Shown in pieces: positions 4,911 to 5,004 of a stretch of 5,004 nt of DNA (its first letter is position 1; each line of letters opens with the position of its first letter). The stretch is from Polyangiaceae bacterium. Lineage in GTDB: Bacteria; Myxococcota_A; Polyangia; Polyangiales; Polyangiaceae. Where the stretch lies: positions 1 to 5,004 of the forward strand of contig JAICXU010000327.1 in NCBI GenBank assembly GCA_025934595.1, written 5' to 3'. The notes beneath the pieces are model-generated. The model searched no databases. It saw only the letters and a list, made by a program, of their open reading frames with translations, and was not told where the DNA came from. The translations under genes were made by a program, and so were the position numbers.

Positions 4911-5004
4911 ATGGAATTCTTCAAGCCGGGGCGCACGTTCGATTTCATGGGAGCCAGGTGGTTCTGGATCCCGTTCTCCCTTTCGATGGTCGTCATCGCG
5001 ACCA
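4911..5004 (+). CDS. secF: N-terminal part of protein translocase subunit SecF (runs off right edge)
   Basis: ATG 4911 opens 31 full codons to the window edge, reading MEFFKPGRTFDFMGARWFW and then the start of a hydrophobic helix (IPFSLSMVVIAT). The pattern ME(F/I)xKPGxxFDFMGxR before the first membrane helix is the typical start of bacterial SecF. GAGAG at 4900-4904 is a suitable ribosome site six bases before the ATG. The gene follows secD by 30 bases on the same strand, as expected for the yajC-secD-secF operon. SecF is the second half of the SecD-SecF RND-type complex; its periplasmic P1-like domain and remaining five helices lie outside the window. Confidence 0.92.
   Translation, partial: MEFFKPGRTFDFMGARWFWIPFSLSMVVIAT

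Overview
The window is G+C-rich (roughly two thirds by eye), codes densely, and strongly favours codons ending in G or C. It carries a lipoprotein with a Gly/Ala/Asp-rich mature start, an exported sulfatase-modifying-factor (FGE-like) protein, and a yajC-secD-secF cluster. This combination suggests a Gram-negative bacterium with an outer membrane, most likely a myxobacterium-like member of the former Deltaproteobacteria (Myxococcota, Polyangia-like). The lineage is an inference from composition and gene style, because there is no rRNA or other strong phylogenetic marker.

Layout. (1) 1-136, minus strand: the first 45 codons of a lipoprotein that runs off the left edge. (2) 137-201: a 65-bp divergent intergenic region with a candidate -10 box placed so that the lipoprotein mRNA could be leaderless. 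(3) 202-1248, plus: a 348-aa protein resembling domains I and II of the alpha part of pyruvate/2-oxoacid:ferredoxin oxidoreductase, apparently missing key active-site motifs. (4) 1258-2139, plus: an exported FGE-sulfatase-fold protein, nine bases after gene 3 and probably translationally coupled to it. (5) 2140-2236: a 97-bp gap with a weak terminator-like hairpin, a candidate sigma70-type promoter and two nested inverted repeats. (6) 2237-2710: yajC. (7) 2727-4880: secD. (8) 4911 to the right edge: the start of secF. No stretch over 300 bases lacks a gene.

How the genes work together. YajC, SecD and SecF form the inner-membrane accessory complex that binds SecYEG and uses the proton gradient to pull exported proteins through on the periplasmic side. 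The order, direction and short gaps (16 and 30 bases) indicate one operon, probably started from the promoter region at 2180-2220. The lipoprotein and the FGE-like protein carry Sec-type signal sequences and would be clients of this pathway, but nothing suggests a specific link. The two-gene unit before yajC looks like a separate transcription unit of unknown role.

The most unusual feature is SecD. Before the canonical first membrane helix it has about 96 extra residues that read as four more hydrophobic segments, and these look like a tandem duplication of a two-helix hairpin. I found no CRISPR array, mobile element, tRNA or rRNA, and no clear sign of an entirely new multi-gene system.
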